This document shows, one piece after another, positions 9,638-20,500 of a stretch of DNA of 64,000 nucleotides. Location: contig OY747713.1 in the NCBI GenBank assembly GCA_963556495.2, positions 4,121,821 through 4,185,820 on the forward strand, in the 5' to 3' direction. Source of the stretch: Valencia hispanica (lineage: Eukaryota > Chordata > Actinopteri > Cyprinodontiformes > Valenciidae). The notes beneath the pieces are model-generated. The model made no database searches. It had not been told where the DNA came from and was given only the letters and a program-made list of their open reading frames with translations. Numbering within the stretch: position 1 is the first letter of the stretch; each line of letters begins with the position of its first letter. The position numbers were made by a program, and so were the translations under genes.

Positions 9638-12600
9638 ATGATGAGTCGTCCACAGAGCTACACAGAAGGTAAGAATATTAATGAGGTGGTAAATCAGCAG
9701 GAAGGTGATGAAGAAGCTGCAGTCAGAGGAGAGTGGTCTTCATCAGACAAACAACAACCAGAATGAACACAAACAGACACTTTACATCTGAACTGGAAGA
9801 ACTGCTTTAAACAAGCACTTTACCTGTTGAGTTAGAAAAAAAATAGAATGTCATGAGTTCTAAAATAATGAAAAGAAAAAAATTGAAGCAAGGAAAAATT
9901 GGGGAAGCCACGTAGAGGAAGATTGATAAGGGGGCCCAACCTCACGCCAATGACTGACGCAATCTGCTGGGATTCCTTAAATAGGAAACTTTTTAACTGA
10001 TTGCAATGTTTGTATAAATGTATTGAAATGACTTCTTGTTAAGTGCCTTGAGATGACATCTGTTGTGAATCGGCGCTATATAAATAAACTGAATTGAAAT
10101 GAATTGATATATTTGATGGAACTGGGGAACTTCTTGTTTTCTTTGTTGTGGGTGAGGTTCTCATGGTTTGGAGGATCAAGAATTTAATAGCTGTTCTCTC
10201 CTTCTAAAGATGTATTACATGTTTAGACTCTGTTCCTGTTTCTGCACAAGGTTAAACATGGTTAGTATTATTTATTAAATGTTGATTAAACATATCCCCA
10301 AAAACACTACAGGGCCTGTGACATCTGTTGGTAGGGTATCTATTGGTGTTTTTGCCACAGGATAGGGATATGATTACTGTGAATCTAAAGATTTTAATGA
10401 AACAACAAAGTGGACACTAGAGGAGTGGGGGGGGGGGGAGAGTTTTTTGTATTTTAGGTCATGACAGGCCCTAAAAAAGCTAAAGGAAGTCCACTAGACC
10501 ACAGCCCCCATTTGGAGAGAAGGATGTAAAGGCTGTAAAAATGTCCAGCTTCCCTTTCCCCTTCCCTTAAACACCTTCACCTTGAATTACCTTGTTGTTC
10601 AAAGTGTGCTATACAAATGAAATATCCGTGCCTTACCTTGCCTTGCCCTTTTGAGAATAATAATCTCCTGCTGAAGGTCTTGTGCCATTAATCAACGAAC
10701 TGACACAGTTTAGAATGGCTTCGTTATTACGGCCTGTGAACAGACACAGCATAGTTGCAGTGAGAATGGCTACAGACCTTGGTTCTCCAACGACTTACCC
10801 CTGCTTTCCACCGGACGCGTTAAAGTAGTTTTAACTTTTTTCCATAAGGTTTTTTTTCCTTGCTTTAAGCCCTGAAGGGCAAAGAGAGAAGAAAAACAGG
10901 TTTTCTGTCATCTGAAATATCTAAGTGTTTTTCTTTTACTTCGGCTCTGAAAGAGAAGCGGGTACAAAAATGATTGATTCTTTTAGGGGTTTTTTTCTCG
11001 CTTTAAGCTCTGAAGGGACAAATGACACAAAAAACCCCACTTTTTTTTCACGTTGCCCTTCAGGGCTAAAGTGAGAGAATAAAAAAGTTCAATATTTTAG
11101 CTTTTTTTTTCTTTTTACTTGCACATGACTTTTGAAGTCCAGAGAATTAGAAAAGTTGGTCAGACTTAGAAAATGGTTTTCAAAGAAAAAAAATCCTCTG
11201 CTGCCTTTCAGGACTTCTGTAATTACCGCTGCAGCATGTGCAACTTTCTGCTGCAACATATGCAGTTCCTGGTGCATAATATGTTGTTCCTGCTTTACCA
11301 TATACAAATTCCCACTGCATTTGAGATTTTCTGTTTGCTGTGAGTCTGTCTCCAGGTTCTGATGTGGTTCTCCTCTAAATGCTCCTCAGGTGAAGCTGCT
11401 GCCTCTCAACATGAAAACCCAAACAGAACCTCCAAGCTGCCATCAGAGAGAGTAGTCCTGCTGGTTCTGGGCTCTCTGCTGGCTGCTGCTTTCATCATCA
11501 TCTACAGACTCTGTGAGTTCTGACTGGTTTTGAATTTAATTAGCTTTTTCTTTAAAAAAAAAAAAAAACATTCTTAAGCAAAAAATATAATAATTGAAAG
11601 AAATATCAAGGTAGTCTTTTGAAATGTAGTCTTAATTGTGGGTAATGTTACTGTTTTCTGATTTAAACTCCCTGAAACTAATTGCTCTCCTTTCTAAAAT
11701 CAGCATTTGATAAGATTCACACCAATCAGACACTCCAAACTCTGAAAGAGGAGAATGAAGCTCTGAGGAAAAATCCTTTAGGTGAGACTGTCAAGGTTTA
11801 ACTTATGAAAACAGAACAATGTAGCCTGCTAAATGTCCACCATGTCCTCCACCACGTTCTAAATGTCCACCGCCTCCTCATCCATTAACCTGCAAACTAC
11901 CTCCTTAATTTCTTCCTCCTACTGCTGTAAACATGAATAAGTCACAAAATTACACAAAACAGTTTTGTCCCACCCAGCTTAATGAGGTCTTTGCTTTTAT
12001 TGTGAGGAAAGACACCCCGTGTCTGAAGTGTGAACCAGGCTGGGAGCTAAACCAAAGAAAGTGTTATTATTTTACCACCTTGAAATCCTCCTGGAACCAG
12101 AGCAGACGTTCCTGCAGAGATCAGGGAGGAGACCTGGCGAAGATAGACAGCAGAGAAGAGCAGTACTCAGTCTGTTTCAATGCTGCTGACAGCTGCTGGC
12201 TGCAGCACATATGTTCATACATATTACATTATGTAAATATGTAATTTATAGATTAAATATTCCATCTTATACAGTAGGAACATTAGTCATACATTTGTTC
12301 ATGTTTTGATCAAGTTCAGAAAGAGAAAATGTGAAAATGTTTGTTCTTCAGTTCAGCTTTAGGGGAAGAAAAAACTTAAAGTCAAAACATTGTTTCTCAA
12401 AACAGAACTAACATCCACAGAGCATCCAACATGTCCTCCACCTCCAACATGTCCTCCACCTCCAACATGTCCTCCACCTCCAACATGTCCTCCACCTCCA
12501 ACACGTCCTCCACCTGCTGAAGTAAAACGTGAGTCCAGAATTCAATCTTTGTCCCATTTCTGTCCTCTAATGATGCTAAAGAGACATTGATGAACTGTCA

Positions 12601-13376
12601 GATGCAGGTAGTTAGATTGTAGCTGCAGGACAGAAGACGCCTCCTGCTGCCTCCAGATCACACAAACATCTACAGAGATTTCTTCCTCCTGACTCACTGA
12701 AGTCTTTGTTTCAATCTATTTGAAGAGGAAACATGTTTAAAGAAAAGACCAGACTGGGAGAGATATGGAGACAGCGTTTATTATTTCTCCAACGATAAAT
12801 CCTCCTGGACTGAGAGCAGATGTTCCTGTAGAGATCTGGGAGGAGATCTTGTGAAGCTAGACAGCAGAGAGGAGCAGGTATGAATCACTGCTGCAGGTTC
12901 ATGTTCTCACTGATTTTATCTCATCAACATGTTCAGAGTCATTTTCATCTATTTATTCTGTTCAGATATTCCTGGAGGTCAAACTGAGAAACATGAGGGA
13001 TAACAAGGATGACCTCTTCTGGATTGGACTGACGGACTCAGAGGAAGAAGGAAGATGGTTGTGGGTGGATGGATCTCCTCTCAGCCCAAGGTTTGATAGT
13101 TGGGAAGACAATTTGCTAAATTTCAAGATTAAAAATCTCTGAGATTTCATATTTAGTCATATTTATTTGCTACATTTTGCCTGTTGTTTTTCTTTCAGTT
13201 TAACTTTCTGGCATGAAGGAGAACCCAACCTCTGGACAGGAAGGATCCAAACTGGAGAGGACTGTGTGAGGATGGAGAAGAAAGGAGATCTGATCCGTTG
13301 GGATGATCATTCCTGTGATGTTCCTCTGAGAAGTATCTGTGAGAAATCAGCTAAATTTGATTGTGTTTGTGTGTGA
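9638..13376 (+). CDS. Lectin gene 3: intact type II C-type lectin-like receptor, predicted 269 aa
   Basis: Exons are 9638-9668 (MMSRPQSYTE), 11390-11512, 11704-11781, 12406-12528, 12726-12877, 12966-13090 and 13199-13376, all GT-AG; phases 1,1,1,1,0,2 join without a stop. Residues 1-31 are cytoplasmic with no ITIM or ITAM. Residues 32-49 form the membrane segment (VVLLVLGSLLAAAFIIIY). Residues 52-77 are the neck with an NQT sequon. Residues 78-118 are the stalk with four TCPPPP repeats. Residues 120-269 are the CTLD with FWIGLTD, WLWVDGSPL, GEPNLWTG and IRWDDHSCD. EPN plus WDD suggests residual calcium-dependent mannose-type binding; this is inferred from family rules. The cysteine normally before YYF is Val (DSVYYFS), and a CTLD exon relic lies in the intron. 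The start is the first of two ATGs. Best-preserved host gene in the window. Confidence 0.8.
9923..10105 (+). mobile_element. SINE-like or LINE-2 3'-tail insertion, block A only
   Basis: An insertion of about 180 bp is absent from the paralogous site at about 14842 in block B. It ends in TGCCTTGAGATGACATCTGT and GGCGCTATATAAATAAAC, the tail shared by fish LINE-2 elements and the SINEs that use their machinery. Insertion therefore postdates the A/B duplication, and it lies in intron 1 of gene 3. Confidence 0.6.
10565..10650 (+). mobile_element. LINE-2-like 3' tail fragment, block A only
   Basis: The fragment reads GTGTGCTATACAAATGAAAT followed by CCTTACCTTGCCTTGCCC, the typical pyrimidine-rich end of fish L2 fragments. 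It sits in the CCCTTCCC tract where block B carries a different insertion. Confidence 0.5.
10670..11330. other. Spacer between blocks A and B (intron 1 of gene 3)
   Basis: No gene. Three short copies of a CTTTAAGC(C/T)CTGAAGGG motif occur, at about 10862, 10999 and, inverted, near 11056, beside T-rich or A-rich runs. They look like remnants of a small inverted-repeat transposon. Confidence 0.35.
11825..11905 (+). pseudogene. Relic proline/cysteine stalk exon in gene 3 intron
   Basis: After TGTAG the frame reads PAKCPPCPPPRSKCPPPPH and ends at a stop at 11906-11908. It resembles an array-type stalk exon but lacks a donor. The used stalk exon of gene 3 is a different one, at 12406-12528. Confidence 0.55.
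12012..12163 (+). pseudogene. Orphan CTLD exon 1 inside gene 3, donor destroyed
   Basis: A 152-bp copy of CTLD exon 1 lies upstream of the stalk exon. It reads CLKCEPGWELNQRKCYYF, then SWNQSRRSCRDQGGDLAKID and SREEQ. Acceptor AAAG is present, but the donor CAG|GTATG has become CAG|TACTC, so normal splicing is impossible. Read-through gives a short tail and a stop at 12242-12244. It keeps the cysteine before YYF that the used exon (12726-12877) has lost. Confidence 0.7.
12406..12528 (+). repeat. Hexapeptide stalk repeat of gene 3 (TCPPPP x4)
   Basis: Four 18-bp direct repeats, each of the form ACATGTCCTCCACCTCCA, encode TCPPPP; a fifth degenerate copy encodes TRPPPA. This is a short version of the stalk seen in the array genes. 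Confidence 0.9.
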
Positions 13377-13618
13377 AGTTCAGTCTGTAAAACCTTCTCA
13401 GAGCAGGATCAAGCAGCGAGATTGTTTTTATAAAGTTGTTTAAACATTTCTCCCAGACATATTGAATATTTGTACATTTGGTGTTTTATTCCTTGGTTTA
13501 ATTAAAAACAGTTGAATGCTGGATAAGCTGTGAACCATATGAGATTTCAATTATGAGCCCATTTTCAATGTTTTCTTTGAGACGTCTGTCCTCAAACAAC
13601 CAGTTACTGTAACTTCCC

Positions 13619-13624
13619 AATAAA
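13619..13624 (+). terminator. Polyadenylation signal of lectin gene 3
   Basis: AATAAA about 243 bp after the stop codon, in sequence deleted from the pseudogene 2 flank. It is the nearest canonical hexamer. Confidence 0.45.
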
Positions 13625-13960
13625 CTAGTTTATTTCCGACACCAGTTTCTTTGACAGCATCTGCACAGAAGTAGGCTCACTTTCAGAGATATAACAAAAC
13701 TGCTTTCATGTAATGACCAGATTAAAAGCTCTAATGTTCAGTGAATCAGTGTTTCTTGTTTTATTCTGAGCATTTGCCCAGTGAGGAGCAGTCAGGGCAG
13801 GCTGGGCCCAACACACGCTGGTCTTAATATAATGTAAGTTACTTTATTTAACACCAATTTCCCCCATCTGGTCCAAGCACAGCTCTGCTTTTCATACTAT
13901 TTAGCATTTCTTAGAGGCTCCATCAGCATGTGCATAATTACAAGCACAGTTTAAAATGTT

Positions 13961-13990
13961 GGATGGATGGATGGATGGATGGATGGATGC
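13961..13990. repeat. (GGAT)n microsatellite, short allele
   Basis: About seven GGAT units at the site paralogous to the long array at 8965-9050. Confidence 0.9.
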
Positions 13991-14575
13991 AGGGCCGCTG
14001 CTAGGCTTTTGGAGGCCCTGAGCATAATTGGCCAGGGAGGCCTCAGAATAATGAGGAAGTGGACAGTAAGTGAAGACTCCTCCTTTTCAAGTTCAGCAGG
14101 AAGTTTGTTACACATAAAGTCATTAAACAAGAAGCTTTCGTATCGACAGATCTGAAAAACTGAACATTCTACAGAGGAGGGAGGCTGGAGGTGAGTTTAG
14201 TTTATTTTCTGACCAATTCAAAGAAAATCTGAGGGGTTTTCCTATTTTATTCATTTCACCTCATTGTTAACTTTGTTCGTTTAATATTTTTTAACTATTC
14301 TAGCTTCTTTTATAAGTTGTTTTTGGTGAGTATTTTGAAGTAAATAGATAAAAATTTAATATTAATCTTCTGTCTGGACTGTTTTGCTGTATGAATATAA
14401 CAGCTGGAGCTTCAACAATCAGTAAATGGTTTATATCATGTGTTTCTTTAATTATGAAACTGAAATGATGAGAACAGCCAAACTTTAAGATGTTACGTTT
14501 TTTTGTTCCTTTTATATAAGCTGCTACAGGAAACCTCAGCTGTGACTGTGTTTGTTCTCAGGGTGAAGTGTCTCC

Positions 14576-17500
14576 ATGATGAGTCGTCCACAGAGCTACA
14601 CAGAAGGTAAGAATATTAATGAGGTGGTAAATCAGCAGGAAGGTGATGAAGAAGCTGCAGTCAGAGGAGAGTGGTCTTCATCAGACAAACAACAACCAGA
14701 ATGAACACAAACAGACACTTTACATCTGAACTGGAAGAACTGCTTTAAACAAGCACTTTACCTGTTGAGTTAGAAAAAAAATAGAATGTCATGAGTTCTA
14801 AAATAATTAAAAGAAAAAATTGGGGAAGCCACGTAGAGGAAGATATTTCATTGAACTGGTGAACTTCTTGTTTTCTTTTTTGTGGGTGAGGTTCTCATGG
14901 TTTGGAGCATCAAGATGAATTACGAATGTTTAGACTCTGTTCCTGTTTCTGCAGAAGGTTAAACATGGTTAGTATTATTTATTAAATGTTGATTAAACAT
15001 ATCCCCAAAAACACTACAGGGCCTGTGACATCTGTTGGTAGGGTATCTATTGGTGTTTTTGCCACAGGATAGGGATATGATCACAGTGAATCTAAAGATT
15101 TTAATGAAACAACAAAGTGGACACTAGAGGGGTGGGGGGGGGTAGAATTTTTGTTTTTTTGGTCATGGCCGGCCCTAAAAAAGCTAAAGGAAGTTTACTA
15201 GACCACAACCCCCTATCATATTTAGTGGTTTTAAGGACCCAAATGCAGCAAATGAAGAAATAAGAATTTAATGAAAAAGGAACAAAAACTTCAAGGGAAC
15301 CAGGGAAACCCGGAGGCCAGGAAAAGAAACAAGGAGAGCAGGAACCACGCAGGGAAAAGTGACGACGAACAAGCGAGTAGTGACTGTCAGAGGAAGGCCT
15401 TAGTACACTGAGGAGGTGTGTAAGTGGCAGGGAGAAGGCTAAAGGCTAATTAGGAGAAGCAGTTGTAGGTAAGAGGGAGAGAACAGGTGGAAACAATCAG
15501 TAGCTGGGACGGATGGCAGAATGGCTAGAGATACTGAGAGGAAGACCAAGAGCAAAACATAAGGATAGACAGAGGACTATACTAAAGAGGAATGGGGACT
15601 AACTATAAACCTAAGAGAAATTGGAGAGTATTAGTGAAGAAAACAAATTGAGGAAGTAAACCTACAAGGAAGAATTCTTTAAAGAGGGACTAGAAAGAGG
15701 AACTAAATATAAAACAGAACTAACTGGGACTAATAATGGCTAAGTATCAATAGGAACCAGAGAAAGTAAATAAGGGATGAACACACACATGAGAAACCAA
15801 ACAAAGGAGCACCCGAGGGTGAAACTACGTAGTGGAAGGAAAAAACACAAGTGACAACAAAAACACGAAGTAGTAACTAAAGGAATAAGGTGAACTGAAT
15901 AAGGAAATGAAATAACTAAAACCTCACATCATAACACCCCCACTTGCAGAGAAGGACGTAAAGGCTGTAAAAATGTCCAGCTTCCCTTTCCCCTTCTCTT
16001 CTTCTTCTTCTTCTTCTTCTGATTTTTATTGGCGGTTGGCAAACAACAAATGGTGCATTACCGCCACCAACTAGTGTGGAGTGTGGACTTCCCCTTCCCT
16101 TTTGAGAATGATAATCTCCTGGGTAGTATAGGGAGCACTTTGTGTCTAAATGATTTATTGCCAACAGGTGTTCAGAGGGGGAGGGAGGAGGGGTTATGAC
16201 AGGTGCACGTGATGCTAAAAATAGCAGGTTAAATTCATGACCTAATATGGTCATATCCGGGGGATGATGATGACAGGTGCACGTGATGCTAAAAATAGCA
16301 GGTTAAATTCATGACCTAATATGGTCATATCCGGGGGATGATGATGACAGGTGCACGTGATGCTAAAAATAGCAGGTTAAATTCATGACCTAATATGGTC
16401 ATATCCGGGGGGTGATGATGACAGGTGCATGTGATGCTAAATATAATGATGGTTCTGACTCAACATGTATAGGCAGCTGCTACTCTCAGATCTGATGAAT
16501 GAGCTTCTAGAAACTTGCAACAACTGTTCAATACGGATGAATAGAGAAGGTGTGGGTTTTACCTCTACAACACCCCTCAGATGTTGTACACAAACAGTGT
16601 TCATTAGATTGGCTGACTTTCTCACAAACCTGTTCTTGGCAAGTGAAAGAAGATACCATCTAAACGCAATGTTTCTCTCTCTCACACACACATGCACATT
16701 CTCCTTGTTTAAAAGTTTGTGTTCACAGCCTAACATGTGTCTCTATCAATCGCAGTGCCTCTGTCACCCCTTCGTGACCCTCTTGTTCAGAGAATTGTGG
16801 AGTTAGTGAAACACCGGTGCTGCAATGCATAGGATCGCTTATATCATTTGAATACACCGCCCTACTCTCCATCTCTGGGGCGGGTCCCATCACACAGCCT
16901 TGAAACCTCCCATTTTCGTCATTTCTTCAAGCGCTAAGATGTCTTGTAGAGTGTAGTCTTCTTTCATCCCCTTTTTTCGTTGCTTTTAATCCTGAAATTG
17001 GTCTGAGAAACACATCCAATCTGTGTCATATCTACAGCTAAGAGTGTCTCCCACACTTTAATATCCATCTCTTTAAAAGTACTTATTACCAACACAATCT
17101 CTTACCTTATTCATATTTGGGTCTCTAACCGATGCTTCCTGTCTTCCAAGACATTAAATCCTCCAGTGAGGTCCGCTGACCACTAGCCTAAAATCCTGCA
17201 ATAAATACTGTGCCTTTGTCAAGATAGGACACCTGTAAAGCCTCCCTGTCATTTAGACTCTTCTGCACCATTCATTGGATCCATTTGAAATAGAGGAGAG
17301 AGGGTTCCAGTGCCTTAAGTAGCAGCAAACTACAATGCTGTTAAGGAGGAATGCTATATCAGCCATGGATAAAAAAAAAAAAAAAAAAAAAAGTTAAATT
17401 TCAAAATGAAGAACTTGATCAGAAAACATCTGCTCTATTATCTGAATTGTCAAATGACATTCCATCCATGACAACACACTCAACGTGCGATAAATCAACC

Positions 17501-20500
17501 TCTACAACTCTGGACAAAAATCCAACATTGGCTTTTGCAAAAGACTTTCCTCTTCTAAGTGAGACTCCGATTTCCATTCCGGATCAAGAGAATCAAATGG
17601 ATGAAATTGAAGACTGGATACCTTCCACTTGTAGGAATAAATGCCTATATTCTAAAGACATTTTAACTCTAAAGTATCTAAAGGTCCTTCTCAAAAAATT
17701 AGCATATTGTGATAAAGTTCATTATTTTCCATAATGTAATGATAAAAATTAAACTTTCATATATTTTAGATTCATTGCACATCAACTGAAATATTTCAGG
17801 TCTTTTATTGTTTTAAAACTGATGATTTTGGCATACAGCTCATGAAAACCCAAAATTCCTATCTCAAAAAATTAGCATATCATGAAAAGGTTCTCTAAAC
17901 GAGCTATTAACCTAATCATCTGAATCAACTAATTAACTCTAAACACCTGCAAAAGATTCCTGAGGCTTTTAAAAACTCCCAGCCTGGTTCATTACTCAAA
18001 ACCGCAATCATGGGTAAGACTGCCGACCTGACTGCTGCCCAGAAGGCCATCATTGACACCCTCAAGCAAGAGGGTAAGACACAGAAAGACATTTCTGAAC
18101 GAATAGGCTGTTCCCAGAGTGCTGTATCAAGGCCCCTCAGTGGGAAGTCTGTGGGAAGGAAAAAGTGTGGCAGAAAACGCTGCACAACGAGAAGAGGTGA
18201 CCGGACCTTGAGGAAGATTGTGGAGAAGGACCGATTCCAGACCTTGGGGGACCTGCGGAAGCAGTGGACTGAGTCTGGAGTAGAAACATCCAGAGCCACC
18301 GTGCACAGGCGTGTGCAGGAAATGGGCTACAGGTGCCGCATTCCCCAGGTCAAGCCACTTTTGAACCAGAAACAGCGGCAGAAGCGCCTGACCTGGGCCA
18401 CAGAGAAGCAGCACTGGACTGTTGCTCAGTGGTCCAAAGTACTTTTTTCGGATGAAAGCAAATTTTGCATGTCATTCGTAAATCAAGGTGCCAGAGTCTG
18501 GAGGAAGACTGGGGAGAAGGAAATGCCAAAATGCCTGAAGTCCAGTGTCAAGTACCCACAGTCAGTGATGGTCTGGGGTGCCATGTCAGCTGCTGGTGTT
18601 GGTCCACAGCGTTTTCTGCCACACTTTTTCCTTCCCACAGACTTCCCAATGAGGTGCCTTGATACAGGTGTCAATGATGGCCTTCTGGGCAGCAGTCAGG
18701 TCGGCAGTCTTACCCATGATTGCGGTTTTGAGTAATGAACCAGGCTGGGAGTTTTTAAAAGCCTCAGGAATCTTTTGCAGGTGTTTAGAGTTAATAAGTT
18801 GATTCAGATGATTAGGTTAATAGCTCGTTTAGAGAACCTTTTCATGATATGCTAATTTTTTGAGATAGGAATTTTGGGTTTTCATGAGCTGTATGCCAAA
18901 ATCATCAGTTTTAAAACAATTAAAGACCTGAAATATTTCAGTTGGTGTGCAATTAATCTAAAATATATGAAAGTTTAATTTTTATCATTACATTATGGAA
19001 AATAATGAACGTTATCACAATATGCTAATTTTTTGAGAAGGACCTGTATATTACAGGTGTGGAGAATTGTGAAGTAAACCTCCTGTCCAGAATGGGTCTC
19101 CTACCAGGAGAATGGAGATTATACCCAGAAGTGGTAGCCCTACTGTAGTCCCAGTTCAGCCTACATTGACCTCTTTCCCTCTGCAGATACAACAAGTTGC
19201 AAAGGTTGTGTTTGCAAGCTCCCACGTGTCCAGACAGGTTCTAATTTCCAGATCTCATTCAACCAGCTGATTGGGAAGTCAAGACCACTGCCCACAAGGT
19301 CAGGTCTCCTCTATCATATGTGGTCAAATTTGGCACTCAATACCAGCAGCCCTACAATTCTGGGCTTAGTCACTTCACAGAACATCCTTGGAGATAGACA
19401 CTGCTATGATAAACAGTGGAGTTCTAAGGCTCTGGCACGTGCTACTGACCAGATCTAAATGACTGCCATCTCCCATTTCCATGGGGCAGTTGCAAATGTT
19501 TCTTGATCTTTTTAAGAACTAAGATCACTAGGTCAGGGTTTGAATGAAAATGAAATAACGTTTGTCTCGCTTGAGTCAGCTGTTTGTTTTGATAACAAAT
19601 CAAATCATTCAAACCCTGAAAGAAGAGAAAGAAGCTCTGGGTAGAAATTATTCGGGTCAGTATTTATATGTCATCAAGGGACTGAAAGTCTCAGCTTTCA
19701 GACTGAACCCTGTGTAATGTGTAATAACTTCCACCTACTAATGAAAGTATTCTCGTAAGTGTAGAATCTGCTATTCAGAATACATATGAGCGAGTCGCGC
19801 GAATGACGGAATCCATGTTGAGCCTCCATCTTTGAAATACATTCGCCAACGAGGAACATTCCTGGAAATTCTAGCTCCGCCTTTCGCGCTTTGGCTACAC
19901 TCAGTTGCACCGTGACGAATGCCAGAGGGACATTGTCTACTCGCGACGCGGCAGACGTCTGACTATATAACTAAATGCAATGTAGTTCTCTAAAGTAACC
20001 TCATCACTGGAAGGAACACTGGACGAAGTCGTAGTACTGGAAGCCATGTTAACCTTGGCATGAAACGGCCACCGTAGGAGTTAAAACGGAATGGGGGGGT
20101 GGGAGGCGGGGCTAGAGCGTAATATTCAGGTGGTTGTTTCACCGCTAGATGGGAGAAGTTCTTACACAATGTAGCTTTAAGTTTGTTTGTATTAATGTTT
20201 GTGCTCTATTTGGATGACCAAGAGACAAAGGGTTTTCTTCTTGTTGTGAAACATGTTGTGTCTTAATCTGTGTCTCCTTTATCAGGAATTAATGCAAACA
20301 GAACAATACAGGCAACATGTCCACCACCTCCTGAAGTAAAAATTAAGTTCTGGATATAATTATTGTCTAATTTCTGTTCTCCAATGATGTTAAAAAAAGA
20401 CACTCCGTGGGCTTACATGCAGTGGGAAAGAAACGTATTATTGCCTTAGTCTAACTAAATTCAGACTTTTGAAATGCATGTATCTACTAGTGATGTTACC

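Larger units (their letters stand above)
8921..10490. repeat. Promoter-side half of block A (matches 13915-15200)
   Basis: This sequence from GGCTCCATCAGCATGTGC to GCCCTAAAAAAGC carries the microsatellite, the 5' flank and the first exon of gene 3. It is nearly identical to 13915-15200, apart from microsatellite length and a SINE-like insertion at 9923-10105. Confidence 0.8.
7752..10668. repeat. Older tandem duplication, block A
   Basis: Block A matches block B (11331-16121) in the same orientation, from CTGTTTGCTGTGAGT up to TTTTGAGAAT(A/G)ATAATCTCCTG. The offset grows from 3579 to 3688, 4506 and 4994 bp because block A has three deletions relative to B. Differences also include independent retroelement insertions. 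Block A holds pseudogene 2 and the first exon of gene 3. Confidence 0.85.
11331..16121. repeat. Older tandem duplication, block B
   Basis: Counterpart of block A. It is more complete, carrying the functional exons of gene 3, its full 3' flank and a second copy of the promoter/first-exon segment. It also carries an insertion of about 720 bp (15214-15936) not present in A. Confidence 0.85.

Noticed and set aside
12012..12244. Calling 11933-12244 a separate short lectin gene
   Set aside because: The frame is one CTLD exon with a lost donor and intron read-through on both sides.
16465..16806. 113-codon open frame, + strand
   Set aside because: It has no recognisable domain, no paralogue in the window and no splice context; it is likely a chance frame.
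17925..18414. Minus-strand open frames across the Tc1 element (and equivalents in units 2-4)
   Set aside because: They are shadows of the transposase frame and of its inverted copy.
18010..18735. Reading the 241-codon frame as a complete transposase
   Set aside because: Its last about 45 codons are antisense of its own start, and two of the three catalytic acidic residues are absent.
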